Shown: positions 47,650 through 59,284 of the stretch, piece after piece
Layout of the letters: each line of letters opens with the position of its first letter
Numbering within the stretch: position 1 is the first letter of the stretch
Assembly (NCBI GenBank): GCA_963575745.1
Contig: CAUYUJ010015496.1
Span: forward strand, 168,501-232,500
Length of the DNA: 64,000 bases
Direction of reading: 5' to 3'
Source: Prorocentrum cordatum
Taxonomy: Eukaryota > Sar > Dinophyceae > Prorocentrales > Prorocentraceae
The notes under the pieces: generated by a model
What the model saw: the letters and a program-made list of their open reading frames with translations, nothing else
Database searches by the model: none
Told to the model about the DNA's origin: nothing
Program-made: the position numbers and the translations under genes

Positions 47650-48818
47650 ACCCTGGGGCCCAGAATGGCGAGAAACCGGCCGCGCTCTGGCCCGAATCTC
47701 AGAGCGCGCCCAAAACGGCCACAGACCTCAACGTCTCCATCCTCGATCATCGACCCTGTCGTCCTCGGCGTCGGCGCCGCAAGGGGACGCCGCCGCGGCG
47801 ACACCCGCCGCGCCGGGAGCGGGGCGCTGAGGCCTCGCGGGCCTGCCGCTTGGCGAGGCGCCCCGCGAGCCGTGGGCGAGGCCGGCCGCGCTGATGCTCA
47901 GGCTGGGGAGCTCCATGAGCACCCCAGTCTCCACGAGCCTCTCCAGCACCCACGACTTCCTGGCCTCCATGCGGTCCTCGGCGCCGTCGGAGCTGGCACC
48001 AGAGTCGGCCTCGGCGTCGTCGGAGCCAGCGCCAAAGCCGGCGCCGTCAGAGCTGGCGGCGGAGCTGGCCCGCGGCGGCGGCGTGCGCGCCGCTGGCCGG
48101 AGCGCCCCGCTCGACACGAGCCCCTCCAGCAGCCAGGACCTCCTGGCCTCCTCCACACGGCCCTCGGCGCCGCCAGAGCTGGCCGCGGCGCTGGAGCTGC
48201 AGCTGGAGCCAGTGCCGTCCGAGCTGGCCCGCGGCGGCGGCAGCAGGGCGGAGGGCTCACGGGCCCGCTGCCGCACGGCGCGCGCCGCCCCCAACGGCTC
48301 CGCGGCAAGCGCGGCCCCCGGCGGTTCCGCGGCGCCCGCGGCGTCCAGCGCCGCCGCGACGGGCTGCCAACCGCCGGCGCCACGCTGCAGGCGCCCGGCC
48401 GCGCTCGGCGGCCCGTCGGCGGCGCTCGCCGCGGCGGCGCCGAGGAGGCCGGCTGGCCGCCGCGGGCGCCGCGGTGTGGCGCGTCGGCCCCCAGCCCGAG
48501 GTCGTGGAGCAGCGACATACCACGCGGCACCGCGACGCCCACCTGGCTGCGGCCCGTGCCCGCCGCGGCGTGCTCGCTCGCGGCGCAGCCGCGCGGCGCG
48601 GGCACGCGCGCCGCGGGCACGCGCGCCGCGGCGCGCAGCGCCGCCGCGGCCACCAGCGCGCGCAGCGAGCGCTCATCCGCGCCTGCCAGCACCGACGGCG
48701 GCCGCGGCAGGCGGCCCCAGACCGCCGACGATCTGAATTTTTCAATCGCTGCGTTTTTCCTCGGCCGCCCAGGTGCCGTTTTCGTGCCCTGGGCCACAGG
48801 CCAACAAAAACTGCCCAC
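47650..48818 (-). CDS. Unidentified protein with two internal repeats
   Basis: The minus-strand frame 48294-47728 has GGAEGRVEEARRSWLLEGLV, SSGALRP and, about 56 residues later, DGAEDRMEARKSWVLERLVE, TGVLMELPSL. These are two copies of an 'E-x-R-x-E-A-R-x-S-W-x-L-E-x-L-V-x-x-G-x-L' helix pair, separated by Ser/Ala-rich linkers. The rest of the frame is Ala/Ser/Pro-rich. An upstream frame (to 48818) includes AGADERSLRALVAAAALRAA and VAVPRGMSLLHDLGLGADAP, possibly a further exon. The repeat at codon level supports real coding on this strand, against the 395-codon Arg/Gly-rich frame on the other. The family is not recognised. Confidence 0.45.
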
Positions 48819-48849
48819 GGAAGGGCTCGGCAGGTCTGGGGCCGCGGAT

Positions 48850-50870
48850 TGAACATCACATCAGAAGATGTCTGGGGCAACGCTGGCGGCGGCGACAAGG
48901 GCGGCAAGGTCGGCAAAGGCGGCAAGGGCGACGAGGACTGGCCACTGGATCGTCGTCGTCGTCGCAGTGAGGGCCCGCATTCCGCTTTTTCCAAAAGTGC
49001 AAGCACAACGGGGTTCGTTCCTACTTAGCGAACTGGGTGGGTGTTCCAAGTTTTCGCCCAGTGTCCGCCCGTGGCCTCCTCATGGCCGCGCCATGCGCTG
49101 AGTGACGTTTCTGGGCTTTCGCCCATTCATCGCGCGTGGCCACCTCGTGGTCGCGTCGTGCGCTGGCTCACCTCATTGGACAAATAGCTTGCACCACGTG
49201 TATTCCTCTTCATAGCCAATATGAAAAACCTACCCCACCCCCCACCGAAACCACTGTGAAGGCCCCACTCCGCATAATGATTATTATCCTATCTATGGGG
49301 CCCGATCGCCCATCTTCAACATCAAATGATACAACCTCATTACGGCCCGAAAGCTTTCCATGGCCTAAGATTCACGAAAGCACTGGGATTGAAAAAGTAG
49401 CGCCTTCGAAGGTCTGGGATGCCGTCGTCGGCGCCGTCGTCGACGACGCCACGGAGGCCTTCGCGCTCGGGCAGCCTGGGCGCCAGCGGCGCGCCGCCGC
49501 CATCGGCGCAGGCCTCCGGCTCTGGTTCGTCCTGAGCGGCGAGCCTGGCGCGGAGGCGCGCGCCGTCGCTGTCGCTGCCGCCGCCACCGTCGTCGCCGCC
49601 GCCGTCGCAGTCGTGGCCGCGGCCACCGTCGTGGTCGGCGTCGCCGTCGCCGCTGCCACCGCCGAGATTCGGGGATCGAGGGTCGAGGTTTCGGGGATCG
49701 GCCAGAGGCGACACCCGCAGGCCGCGGGCCCAACGCTCGCTCGCTCGTGTCCTCGACGGCCCTCGCTCGATCGTCGTCGGTCGAGCATTCGAGCGGTCTG
49801 AGCGGTCGAGGATTCGAGCGGTCGAGGTCTTCGAGGCGTCTCTGCGCGAATCAGGGGCTCGGGGGCCCGCCGGTGCGGCTCGCAATTCTGTCGAGACTGC
49901 ACTCCCTGGAGAGGTGGGGTTGCCGTAGGCCCTCGATCCTCGATCCTCGAGTGTCGGCGACGATGTCTACATTCGAGGATCGAGAGAGTCGAGGATCGCC
50001 GATGTAGCCACCGCCGTGGCGCCGTGGCAGTTATGTCTGCTCTGGCCGCGCGCCTGGGGGCGGCGTTGCCACCCGTTCCGGAGCTCTAAATATCAGCAGC
50101 CTTCTGAGCCGTCTCGGGAGCCCAGGGGGGCTGGACCAAGAGGACAAATATGGTGCCAGACCACCCACGAAATACGTAATTATTTCAATCTCGGCGTTTA
50201 TCTTTAGTTTCGGCCTCGGGGGGCCCCAGAATATCACAAGTGGACCCAGGACCCAAACTACCCCCCAGTGAAGGGGTAGGGAGCTCTTGGGAAGCCGATT
50301 GGAAAAATCCAATCGTCGGATGTCTAGGGCGGGAGCGCCGAGGCCTTTAGGACTTTTTCCAGCCTCTCTCGGCCTCCGTGGAGGAGGGGTGCCTCGTCGC
50401 CACGGCCGAGTTTCCCTCCACATCCTCTTCGTCAGAGCGCACCCCAAGGCAGGTCGGGGGGTCGATTGTGGACGACACCGACGGCGGGCGGCGACGACGC
50501 CGCCGCGGTCGCCGTCCCACGGCGACGCCCGCAACACCGATGGCGCGGCGAGGACGTCGCAGGCCGCCGCCGCCCAGGTCGTCCGAGCGCGAGGGCCGTC
50601 CGCGGCGGCTGCGGCCTTGATCGCGACCTCGTCCCACGACCCTCCTGGAAACCAAATGCAAGCTTTTGACGTTGATCGACGGGCGAAACGCGGCCCCCGT
50701 GGTCAGATTGTTGTGCTTGCAGTCGCCAACTTCGGCGCGATCACTGGAACTCGGGGTTCCTGGGGCGCCGCCACGTCGCGGGAAAACTTGCGTTTGACTT
50801 CGAGGACGGATGTAGGAACGATGAGGCCTCGTCGTCTTCGACGTCGATGTCGACGTTCGACGCAGGCCCT
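48850..50870. other. No supported gene; short inverted and direct repeats
   Basis: GC-rich intergenic-looking DNA. 49770-50000 is dense in TCGAGG/TCGAGC words, including GGATTCGAGCGGTCGAGG, CCTCGATCCTCGATCCTCGA and its partial complement CGAGGATCGAGAGAGTCGAG. 49020-49190 holds two copies of a TTTCGCCCATTCATCGCGCG / TTTTCGCCCAGTGTCCGCCC-type block, each with GTGGCC(A/T)CCTC. Frames on both strands are Ala/Val/Arg-rich. Confidence 0.4.
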
Positions 50871-51560
50871 TGGCAGCCCTCGTAGATATCATGTATACCT
50901 ATATATATCCTAAACCCATAAAAAAAATCAAAGAATTGTATGTTTATGCGGTCGTCTGCTCCTCGAGCGATGACCGCGGACCTTTACATGAGAGACAGTC
51001 AGGATTTCGAGGCGGATCCAGCCTCGGCCGCAGGGGCTGCCCCCGAGCTCCCCAAGAAAGGCGCAGAGACGCCCAAAAAGACTTGAACCTCAGCCCTCAA
51101 AACCTCGACCCTCGATCTTCGATCCGGGGCGACGGCGACGCCGCCCACCTCCGCGGAAGGCTCGCCACATCGGACCCTCTGATGGATGACAAGCGAGCTG
51201 AGGGCCACCGGGCGCCGCCGAGCGCAGCCAGGCGCCGCCTTGGGCCTCCGACGACGAAGCGAGCGGGCGAGGCGGCAGAGGGGCCAGCGGCCTCCAGGCG
51301 CGGTCGAGTGCTGCGCCATCGCCGGCAGCCTGCCCTCCCCGCCGCGCGTGCCCCTGGGCGGAGGGACAGCCCGCTGCCTGGTCGCCGCCGTCGCCAACGC
51401 CGTCGCCGTGGTCGTCGACGCCGTCGCCGCCGGCGGCCTCCTCTTCGTCAGCGGCATCATTGGCGGCGCTGCCGTCATGTCAAGTCCTCCAGAGACCCAC
51501 AGAGACCTAAGGAGATCTCTTCCTGCTCCTGCTCCTGCTCCTCCTACTCGTAGTCATCCT
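50870..51560. other. No supported gene
   Basis: GC-rich DNA with a CCTCAAAACCTCGACCCTCG-type direct repeat near 51090-51120. Plus- and minus-strand frames are Arg- or Ala/Thr-rich shadows without motifs. Confidence 0.35.
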
Positions 51561-51737
51561 CATCACTGGTACCACCACCATAATCATCACAATCATCATC
51601 ACCATCAGCAGAAACATCTGTGGTCGCCACGGTCATTCTCAACAGCATCCACATCATAATCCTCATAGTCTTCATCGTACTCATCATCGTACCCGTCATC
51701 TTCGTCACCAGCCATCATCATCATCATCAACATCATC

Positions 51738-51768
<31 letters not shown>

Positions 51769-51912
51769 CCACCACCACCACCATCATCATCATCAGAATC
51801 AGAATCATCATCATCACCATCGACAACGAAATAATCATCGCCCGTAGCAGCAACATCGCCAGCATCAGGATATCATCATCAGCAGCAGCAGCAGCAGCAT
51901 CACCATCATCCG
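51525..51912 (+). repeat. CAT/CAC/CAG triplet microsatellite
   Basis: CTCCTGCTCCTGCTCCT, then CATCATCATC runs (51714-51765, 51782-51800), a CACCACCACCACCA run and a CAGCAGCAGCAGCAG run (51880-51898). Confidence 0.9.
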
Positions 51913-52244
51913 AATGAGACAACGGCGGCTCTCCCTCCCATCCCAAATCCGCTCAACATCGGTCCCCAAACCCCTCCTGGGGTCAATTCTAACCGGTTTG
52001 GACCGCCGTTGTCTCGACTGGCCCTCCTCCGCGATCATGAGGTCAACGACGCCGACACCGAGGCCCCCGCCGACGCCAACTCCATCGTCAGCGCTAACGG
52101 CGACGACCCCAAAACTCCGACGACTCGATGTGTTCGAGTCTCGGGGCCCGGGCCTCTCGACCCTTTCCCTGCGACCGGATTTTCGTCCTGCGCGGGCTTT
52201 TGAATCAGCCCGAGGCCGAAGATGCAGAAAAACAACAGGCTCGA

Positions 52245-52251
52245 GATATAA

Positions 52252-52294
<43 letters not shown>

Positions 52295-52326
52295 TATAAT
52301 ACATATATATATATATATATATATTG
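52245..52326 (+). repeat. (TA)n microsatellite
   Basis: About 80 bases of ATATATATAC-type sequence, a sharp AT island in GC-rich DNA. A promoter role cannot be inferred; dinoflagellate genes generally lack a TATA box. Confidence 0.9.
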
Positions 52327-52554
52327 TTTCGGGTCTCTGGAGGCCTGGGACCACGACAACAGCGACGGTCCCATCCCCCCCGAGGGCCTTGGCAGGCGCC
52401 GCGTGGTCCCCCACCACCGCCCGCAGCGCGCTGCGGGCGGCGGCTTGGCGCGCCAGGGCCTCCTTGGCGCGCGGTCGCAGGCCGGCGCGCCAAGCGCGGG
52501 AGCAGGATCGTCGCCATCGTATCGCGGAGGTGGGGGAGAAGAGAGGGCTCGCGA

Positions 52555-53005
52555 GGAAGCGCGCGCAGAGGAGGAGGGGGAGGAGGAGGGTGAGGAGGAG
52601 GATGACGAGGAGGAGGAGGAGGAGGAGGCAGGAGGAGGAGGCAGGAGTGAAGAAAGAGGAGGAGGCGGAGGAGGAGGATTTTTGGAGCCTGTGGAGACCA
52701 GGTCACGGCACTGTCGGGATGCAGCTTGGGGCGTCTGCACCTCACCACGCCACGGCCTCGCCGTGCAGGCCAGCGTGCGAGACAGCCTCTCAAGAGGCTG
52801 GGGGGGCGGGCGCGACCCCTCCCCTTCACGCACCCGAAGCTCTGACCAGGCCCACGAAAAAACAATCACGGCAGGACTCTGAGCTCGTCGTCCCTCTGAA
52901 TCCCGTGCGGGACCTCTGAGCTCGTCGAGGAGAAAGAGGAGGAGTGAGGAGGAGGAGGAGGAGGAGGAGGAGGAGGAGGCGCAGGAGGGAGGGAGGAGGG
53001 AGGAG
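52555..53005 (+). repeat. GGA purine tracts
   Basis: GGAGGAGGAG runs at 52568-52680 and 52930-52985. The first shares the order GCGCGC, AGAGGAGG, GAGGCAGGAG, GAGTGAAGA with 53600-53670, so the whole block seems duplicated about 1 kb apart. Confidence 0.75.
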
Positions 53006-53039
53006 GAGAATCGAGTATTAAGGATCGAGGCTCGAGGCT

Positions 53040-53235
53040 TCCCTCCCTCCGTCCCTTCCTCCATACCTCTACAACTCCCTGCCCCCCTCTCCCTCCCTCC
53101 CTCCCTCGCTGCCTCCCTGCCCTCCCTCCCCTGCCTCCCCGTCGCCTGCCTGCCTACCTGCCTCCCTTCCTCCCTGCATCCATCCTTCCCTGCCTCCCTC
53201 CCTGCCTCTTTCCCTGTCTCCTTTCCTGGCTCCCC
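53040..53235 (+). repeat. Pyrimidine tract (CCCTCC / CCTGCCT)
   Basis: TCCCTCCCTCCCTCCCTCGC and CTGCCTGCCTACCTGCC-type repeats. The same type recurs at 53672-53770, again directly after a GGA tract. Confidence 0.8.
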
Positions 53236-53599
53236 GGCGCGTGACGAGCCCCTTCCGTGACGACCCAGTCACTGTCGAGGCTCCCCGCTGGCCGCCTGCC
53301 CGCAACTTGGAAAGAGACGAGGGGGTCGTCACAGAACGGACGGGTCGCTCTGCTAAATGTCGTCTACAGCGCGAACCTGGCCGGAAGAAATCCAAGCCTG
53401 AAAACCCGCGCGGGAGGTAAACACAAGGCACACTGGGCTGCAGCTTCAACCCCCGCGGGAAGTCACCTCGCAGCGCGCGCAAAGAAGAAACCCAAGGTTC
53501 TGTCTTGATGCGCGTCCCCACTCCAGGCCGCCCCTGGGTGCCTCTCTCCACCTGGAACCTGCACCCCGCGCGCGCGCGTGGGGAGGGAAAGAGAGCTGG

Positions 53600-53775
53600 C
53601 GCAGAAGCGCGCACGGAGGAGGAGGAGGAGGAGGAGGAGGAGGAGGAGGCAGGAGTGAAGAGAGAGGAGATCTCCCTCCCTCCGTCCCTCCCTCCATCCC
53701 TCCACCCCTCCCTCCCTCCCTCCCCTTCCTCCCTCCATGCCCTCCTTCCCTGCCTCCCCGCCGTCCCTCCCTCCT
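53600..53775 (+). repeat. GGA tract followed by pyrimidine tract
   Basis: GAGGAGGAGG (53608-53650), then GTGAAGAGAGAGGAGATC, then TCCCTCCCTCCGTCCCTCCC. It repeats the layout of 52.56-53.23 kb in short form. Confidence 0.8.
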
Positions 53776-54900
53776 CCCTTCCCTTGGGTCCTTCGCCGCA
53801 AGCGCGCAGCTGGGCGCCCCATCCGGCGCGGGCAGGCTGGGCGGCGGGGCCGCGGCGGGGGGCCGGGGAGCGCGCATGGCTGCCATAATGGGTCGCGGCC
53901 TCTGGGCCCCCGGGACCTCCCGACACCTCCAGAGACCCGAAAGTGTCGGGTCTGAGATTTTCCTGCTCCTGCGGCATCCAGATGCCAGTCTCGGACCCAG
54001 AGACGCCCCCCAGAAACAGCCCAGGACGACGAGCCGCTCTCTGGGAGAGGGTCGAAGGTCTGGGGCCCCGAGGCTCAAAAAGTATCGAACCGTTTAGGGG
54101 TCTGGAAGCGAGGGCTGGCGCAGGGGAGGAAGACTGGCATGGAACCGGCGAAACATCGCCGATCGGCAAGCGATAGGGCCTCGATTGCAGAATCGCACGT
54201 TTAGCGGGCAGGCTGCGGCGCCCAGGCCCCGATCGGCGAGCAATAGGCGATCGGGTGTCGAGGCTTCCCCCCTTGGGCCATTCCCCCCCTGTCGTTGCCC
54301 CTGATGGAAGCCTTCAGAGACCTCCTGACGTCGTTGTCGCCATCCTCGTCCTCCTCGATGGCCATTCCTCCTAGAGCACGTCAGCAACGCCACTGTATTG
54401 CACTGTTCTGGTGTGCAGTTACGTGTGCACTTGGTGCCTGCAACTGGCTCTGCTGAGCAAGATCGCCCACATGCTGACGACCACCCCGTACGTAAATGCG
54501 TGTTCTGCCGTGGTTCCAATAATCTTGCGCTACAAGCAGTCCAACAGAAGGGCAGATCGCGCAACGCTTGGAAGATAAAGAAAGACGAGCTCGCGTGCAA
54601 TGCTGACGGCGGCAGAGAACATGCATGCATCGTGGAGTCGCGATCTGGCGCACACTGGCCAAACACTTCAGTTCTACCACAAGACGCTTTGCGTTCATCC
54701 TTTTTCCCTCTGACTGTTCCCCTTCTTCACTTCTGGCTTCTCGCTGCGTCTCCTCCTCTCGCTGCGACATCCCCACACATCGACGCCGTTGTCGTTGCGC
54801 TCGTCGTCGTTTTCCAACGCTGCATGAAAGATCGCAACGGTCACCTGCGCCATTCACAGCATAGCGTCAGGATTGCAACCTAGCCCCCGCTATCCTCCAC
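53775..54900. other. No supported gene; small direct repeat
   Basis: CGATCGGCAAGCGATAGGGC (about 54159) and CGATCGGCGAGCAATAGGCG (about 54231) are related direct repeats about 70 bases apart. The plus-strand frame at 54398-54700 contains HPVRKCVFCRGSNNLALQAV and WKIKKDELACNADGGREHAC, with scattered Cys/His; a degenerate finger exon is possible but unproven. Confidence 0.35.
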
Positions 54901-55029
54901 ATTAATTTCCTCCTCTCTTGACGTCGCGGCTGTCACTATCGTTTCTGCTTGACGCTTCGCTGTTTCACGGCGATGCAGCTGGCAGCGTGTTGAGAACGAT
55001 AATGTCACCATGTTGCCAGAGCACCTCTG

Positions 55030-55115
55030 ACGTGCACGGCCCTCTCGCTCGCTCTCTCGCTCGCTCTCTCTCGCTCTTTCTCTTTCTCTCTCTCTCTCTC
55101 TCTCTTTCTGAGGGG
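55030..55115 (+). repeat. (CT)n microsatellite
   Basis: CTCGCTCGCTCTCTCGCTCG grading into CTCTCTCTCTCTCTCTC. Confidence 0.9.
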
Positions 55116-55384
55116 GGCATGTCCAGGGACGCCTGCGCACTTCCTGGATTCAGCCCTGGGCATCAGTGGTGCCGACCCTGCGGAACCACGAGGGCCAAGG
55201 GGAAGTTTCAGAAGCCACCTTACCGCAGACCCGAACCCAAACAGAAGAGGCCTGAGGTGCCAGGGTTTTGGAAGCTCTTGCTGAGGGTTAGTACTCCCCG
55301 AGGCCTCGAGGCCTGGCCCGATAGTTGTGATCCCCATATTCTGCATGCCCGTTATGTTCGATCTCGGGAGTCCGAAGTGCCAAT

Positions 55385-55870
55385 CCGAAAGGGGAGGAGA
55401 AGCAGCGGCACCAGAAGAGGAAAGAAGGAGGAAGGAAGAGGGGACAGGAGCTGACCAAGAGGAACAGGACGAGGGGAAGGGCGAGGGGGAGAGGGACGAG
55501 GGAATTGGGGGAGGAGGGGGGGAGGAGCGGGAAGGAGGAGAACGACGACGACGACGAGGACGAGGAGGATGAGGAGGATGAGGAGCGGGGTGAACGACGA
55601 GGGGGGCGGCCTGAGAAGGAGAATGAGAGCGGAGGTGAAGGAAGGAGCGCCAGCAGGAGGAGGAGGAGTGCGCAGATGAGCAGGGGCAGGAGCGGCGGAG
55701 GGGGTTGGCGGCAGGGAGGGAGGAGGAAGGAGCGGCGGAAAGGCACGGAGGACGGAGGAGGAGGGAGAAGGGAGAGAGGGAGGAAGGGAGGCTGAGAGGA
55801 GTGAGAAGGGAGGACGGAGGAGGAATGAGAAGGGAGGGGGGGAGGGGAGGGAGGAAGATCCTACCGGTTC
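55385..55870 (+). repeat. Homopurine-rich tract, about 480 bp
   Basis: GAGGAGGAAG, GGGGAGGAG and ACGACGACGACG mixtures on the plus strand, nearly pyrimidine-free apart from the GAC patch at 55540-55575 and a small GC-rich island. Ser/Pro/Leu-rich minus-strand frames through it are artefacts. Confidence 0.8.
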
Positions 55871-55999
55871 GGACGGCAGGTCCAGGCCCCCATGGCAGAC
55901 CGGCACGGAAGGTTTTCCTCGCATAGCGGGAAGCGCCGAGTGAGAAACAGGGGTGGCGTGAGAAAACGGCAAAGAGGACCCCGACTGGAAAAAGGGCAG

Positions 56000-56646
56000 A
56001 CGGCGGTGATCGGGACCACTCAAGGGCCCATCTGCACCATCGTGCAAAGAGAGGCACCGGTTTTTAGCGCGATTCGGCATGTGCACACCGGCGCCCACGG
56101 AGGTGCGGCACCGCTTCGAAGCACCCCCTGCAGCGGTCCAAGAAGAGTGAGATCCACGGAAAAGTTGCCCACAGTTCACGCAGCGCCTCAGGTGGAGGAA
56201 GCTCTGGTGTGCTACCAGATGTCAAATGGACGCGCCTGGTCGCTCGCCTGGAAAACGCCCCTGGGCGAGCAATGGCGAGCGGGCCCGATGAAGGGCGATC
56301 CTAGCGGACCGCCCTCATCCGCCCTCCATGCCCTTCAGGGTGGAACTGGTGCCCCCCGCATTCCTGGTCGGAGCGCGCATCACACCCACAGTGGGCCAAT
56401 GCAGCTCACGGACGCATATCATGGAAGTACTTACTGGGCCACGGACCTAAAAAGACTCGCGGCAGAACTCGAAGCGGCAAACGTCGCGATCACGGTCTCC
56501 AGAGTCGACCCGCTGTTGCTGTCAGTCAAGCTACTCACCCATGCGCGGCTGGTGCCCGCCGCAGTGGTTAGCGACATGGTACTCGACGCAGTGTACGCTG
56601 ACTCCCGGGCACAAGGGTCGAGCTGATGCTCCCCGACGCGATGCAT
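56000..56646 (-). CDS. Possible gag C-terminal / cysteine segment
   Basis: Minus-strand reading gives LRRCVNCGQLFRGSHSSWTA and AGGASKRCRTSVGAGVHMPN in the frame through 56179. C-x2-C followed by a distant Cys/His may be a decayed knuckle. It lies 3' of the gag-like island at 56646-57056 on the same strand, which is where a nucleocapsid finger would be expected. Evidence is thin. Confidence 0.3.
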
Positions 56647-57056
56647 TACGTCCCCATGGTCACGTGAAAGTTCGACACGCCAGCGGCGCGCAGCAAGAGT
56701 AAGCCGAGGCTCTCATAGCCGACCTTTACTTGCCCAGCTTGCTGCGCCCGGCTGCGTGAGACGTCGAATATGGTGACGAAGTTGTCGATGCGCTCTTGCG
56801 GCAGCCGGTTGAACTCCACTGGCGCCGACACTGCCGACATGCGCCCCACCTCTCCCAGTTGGCCCCACCAGGCGGCCAAGCCGTGCATGGGGAAAGTCAC
56901 CGGTGGCACTGGGTTGCCGGCGATGAGACCGCCATGGATCAGGACAGCCCGCGGCCATTCGTCCACGCACTCGCGCATGCCAGCGAGGCGTGACGAGACG
57001 TTGGCCGCCTGGCGAAACTCATTAAGGTCTGAAATCGAAAATGACAAGATAATCAC
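56646..57056 (-). pseudogene. Gag-like retroelement fragment
   Basis: The 136-codon frame reads LNEFRQAANVSSRLAGMREC, VDEWPRAVLIHGGLIAGNPV, PPVTFPMHGLAAWWGQLGEV, RMSAVSAPVEFNRLPQERID and VKVGYESLGLLLLRAAGVSN. The order 'V-D-E-W-P-R', 'P-V-T-F-P-M', 'F-N-R-L-P-x-x-x-x-D' and 'G-x-E-S-L-x-L-x-L-L-R-A-A-G' looks like a gag core of a dinoflagellate LTR-type element that I have a general memory of, but no search was possible. It ends in a stop at 56646. Upstream minus-strand frames (57530-57066) hold QSCTWNATCAERSSDCDCVA and GCSTCREHDNRTTEACSQFA, a Cys-rich region that may be its N-terminal part. Confidence 0.45.
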
Positions 57057-57065
57057 ATCGCGAAC

Positions 57066-57530
57066 TCACCACTTCTGGGAGGGCGTTCGAATTTGCGGTT
57101 CCGGCCACAAGATGCGGAGGCGTCGCGCCTTGCAGTTGCCGCCGCCCGCGTCCACGCAGGCGATGCAGCTGGTGATGGTAATCATGCCCGCTCCCACGGC
57201 CCCCCATCCGGATTGAAGCGACCTCCACGTTTCGTAAGAGGTGCTGGAGGCCAGGGATCCAATAGCGGCGCTGCTCGGGAAGCGCCCTCCGAGCCTTGGT
57301 GGATATTTGCCCCAAACGTGTTCCTCCTCGTTTGCGAATTGGGAGCATGCTTCCGTCGTGCGGTTGTCGTGCTCACGGCACGTGGAACACCCAGCGACAC
57401 AGTCGCAGTCGGAAGAACGCTCCGCGCACGTCGCGTTCCAAGTGCACGATTGTCGAGAGGGGTGCGCATCGGGACTCAATCCTGCCACGCTGCTGGGAAT
57501 GTGCGAATGAGGTGAAAGGGCACGCGCCAA
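57066..57530 (-). CDS. Cysteine-rich coding island
   Basis: Eight cysteines in about 35 residues (CTWNATCAERSSDCDCVAGC, then STCREHDNRTTEAC) suggest a metal-binding module. After it, EEEHVWGKYPPRLGGRFPSS is protein-like. At its 3' end the frame overlaps the start of the gag-like island at 56646-57056. It could be the N-terminal zinc region of that gag or a separate exon. Confidence 0.35.
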   Translation of the reverse strand: MARALSPHSHIPSSVAGLSPDAHPSRQSCTWNATCAERSSDCDCVAGCSTCREHDNRTTEACSQFANEEEHVWGKYPPRLGGRFPSSAAIGSLASSTSYETWRSLQSGWGAVGAGMITITSCIACVDAGGGNCKARRLRILWPEPQIRTPSQKW

Positions 57531-57559
57531 GGGAAAGACCTCTGGTTACCCCAACTCCG

Positions 57560-59240
57560 CGTCGGTGTCCCTCGGAACGCTGGTGACACAGTCGCCAGAC
57601 CCTCCATTGCATCCCCGCTCTTCTCTGCCTGGTCCTCCCAAGGCTCTTGCGACACGGTCACCAGAAGCTCGGGCCCCAGGTCGACACTATAGATGTGAAC
57701 GCTGTGTCGAGCAAGCGTCTCTCATGCGCGACTGCACCCAGATGCGGTTGCATTGAAGGCGTACGGTCCGCGAGCTGCGCTGGCACCGCTTGTGCAAAAC
57801 CAGGACGGATTGCTGAGAGTTCATGCTCGCCACGAGGTTTGTCGCCGTCGTCGTCGGCGGCGCGGTCGGGGTGCTTGTACTTGTGACGGAGATGTGCGGC
57901 TTCCCCGTCGCCGAGTCCTCGCGGATGGGTGGCTGCCCCGACGTACCCTAGAGCGACGTATCCTGCCATTGTGACCGGGAAAAGGCACGCGAAGGAGAGA
58001 CTAAGAGCGGATGTATGTATAGCGGGGTGACCAGCGGGATGACCAGCTGGATGAAGAGCGGCGGAGTGGTAGAACCATGGCCATCGAGGCGAAGCGAAAC
58101 ATGGCGGCCGCGAAAACAGAGCTGATGCTCCGCTACCAACTAAAGACATGCATGTAAGAAGAAACAGGTGAAGGTATCCGTGAGCGGAATGACGAGCGGT
58201 AAAAGCGAGTCGAATAGCGAGCGCGAAACAGTACACAGGCTGTAAACAGCAGCGGAAGCAGTCAAGAATGTGGTGAGAAGAACAGGACGGGTAATTACCG
58301 TTCGGGTCAGCGAGGAGAAAGCAAGGCGGAAGACGAATACCACGAGGAGGGAGCGAGAAAGGAAGAAGCGCTTTAATTTGCCGCACAGGGCGAGCCCACT
58401 CTCCGCCCCGCAGGACTGGGCTCCGCCCGCGGTTCCCGCGGCGCCTCCGCTGCGGCCACAGCCTGGCCGCGAAGCTCTGGGACGAACCCACAAAGGAAAA
58501 TCCTACCATCCAGGATCAGTCCGCATGCAATCGGGAAATGAGATCGAGTCGAAATGTGCATCGGATGGGACCGCATCGGGACGGAGTCGAGATCGAATCG
58601 AGTGGGCCGCGCCAAAATGAATAACGACGTCCGAAAGCATCGGGCAGCATCGGATCGCTGGCATATTGGAATCCAATTGAGTCGGGCCGGCTGGCATCGA
58701 CATCGATTCGGATCGATCGGATCGAAATGGTCGATGCCATCCAACCATCAAGGGACCTCAACTGATCCTCCGTTTTCCTATCTACCCCTTCCGTCCCCAC
58801 CTCTGCGTCATCTCGTGACATAATTGACGGCGCAAAGCTCGCGTGGTCATTTTCCGCTTTTAGGAGGCCCTTACCCTGGCCCCAGCAGGGGCCAGTAAAG
58901 AGCTCGAGATGAGAAGCTGGCCCTGGGGACGGGGCACGGACCTCAGGAGGTCCACGCTGAGAAACATCACGACTTCGGGGTCCCTGGAGGTCATCGACCC
59001 TCGGCCACCTACCAAATTAGAAGAACAAACTAGAATATGCTGGCACTCCGAGGCCTTAAATGCCACGGAGGATCAAAACCCGTTAACAGGTTCCAATGCC
59101 ATTCACACGTACATACATACACGTATACACATACATGGGTTAGCCTGTGTGGACTGCAAGAAACGAGTGATTGCACTGTGGATGTGGAAGCTATGTGATG
59201 CCATCAACGTGGAGACGCTATGTGGAGTAAGTGTTGCAAT
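57560..59240. other. No supported gene
   Basis: The minus-strand frame 58509-57658 (283 codons, with AGHPAGHPAIHTSALSLSFA) has no domain and contains a codon-level GHP-A repeat from GACCAGCGGGATGACCAGCT. 58505-58735 is dense in ATCGAGTCGA and CATCGGATCG words and may be an old minisatellite. 58946-58961 holds GGACCTCAGGAGGTCC, a palindrome with 7-bp arms. Confidence 0.4.
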
Positions 59241-59284
59241 GGGATGCACCCCAAGTTGAGTAAGCTATGCCGTGCAACCTCGAC

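Noticed and set aside
47665-48852. 395-codon plus-strand frame
   Set aside because: Arg/Gly/Ala composition typical of an antisense shadow in GC-rich DNA. The minus strand shows an internal protein repeat and better composition.
52245-52326. TATA-type promoter
   Set aside because: A simple TA microsatellite. Dinoflagellate genes usually lack TATA boxes, and no gene start lies beside it.
57658-58509. 283-codon minus-strand frame as a membrane protein
   Set aside because: Hydrophobic patches and GHPA repeats derive from a GACCAGCGGGAT-type DNA repeat. No membrane topology or domain is convincing.
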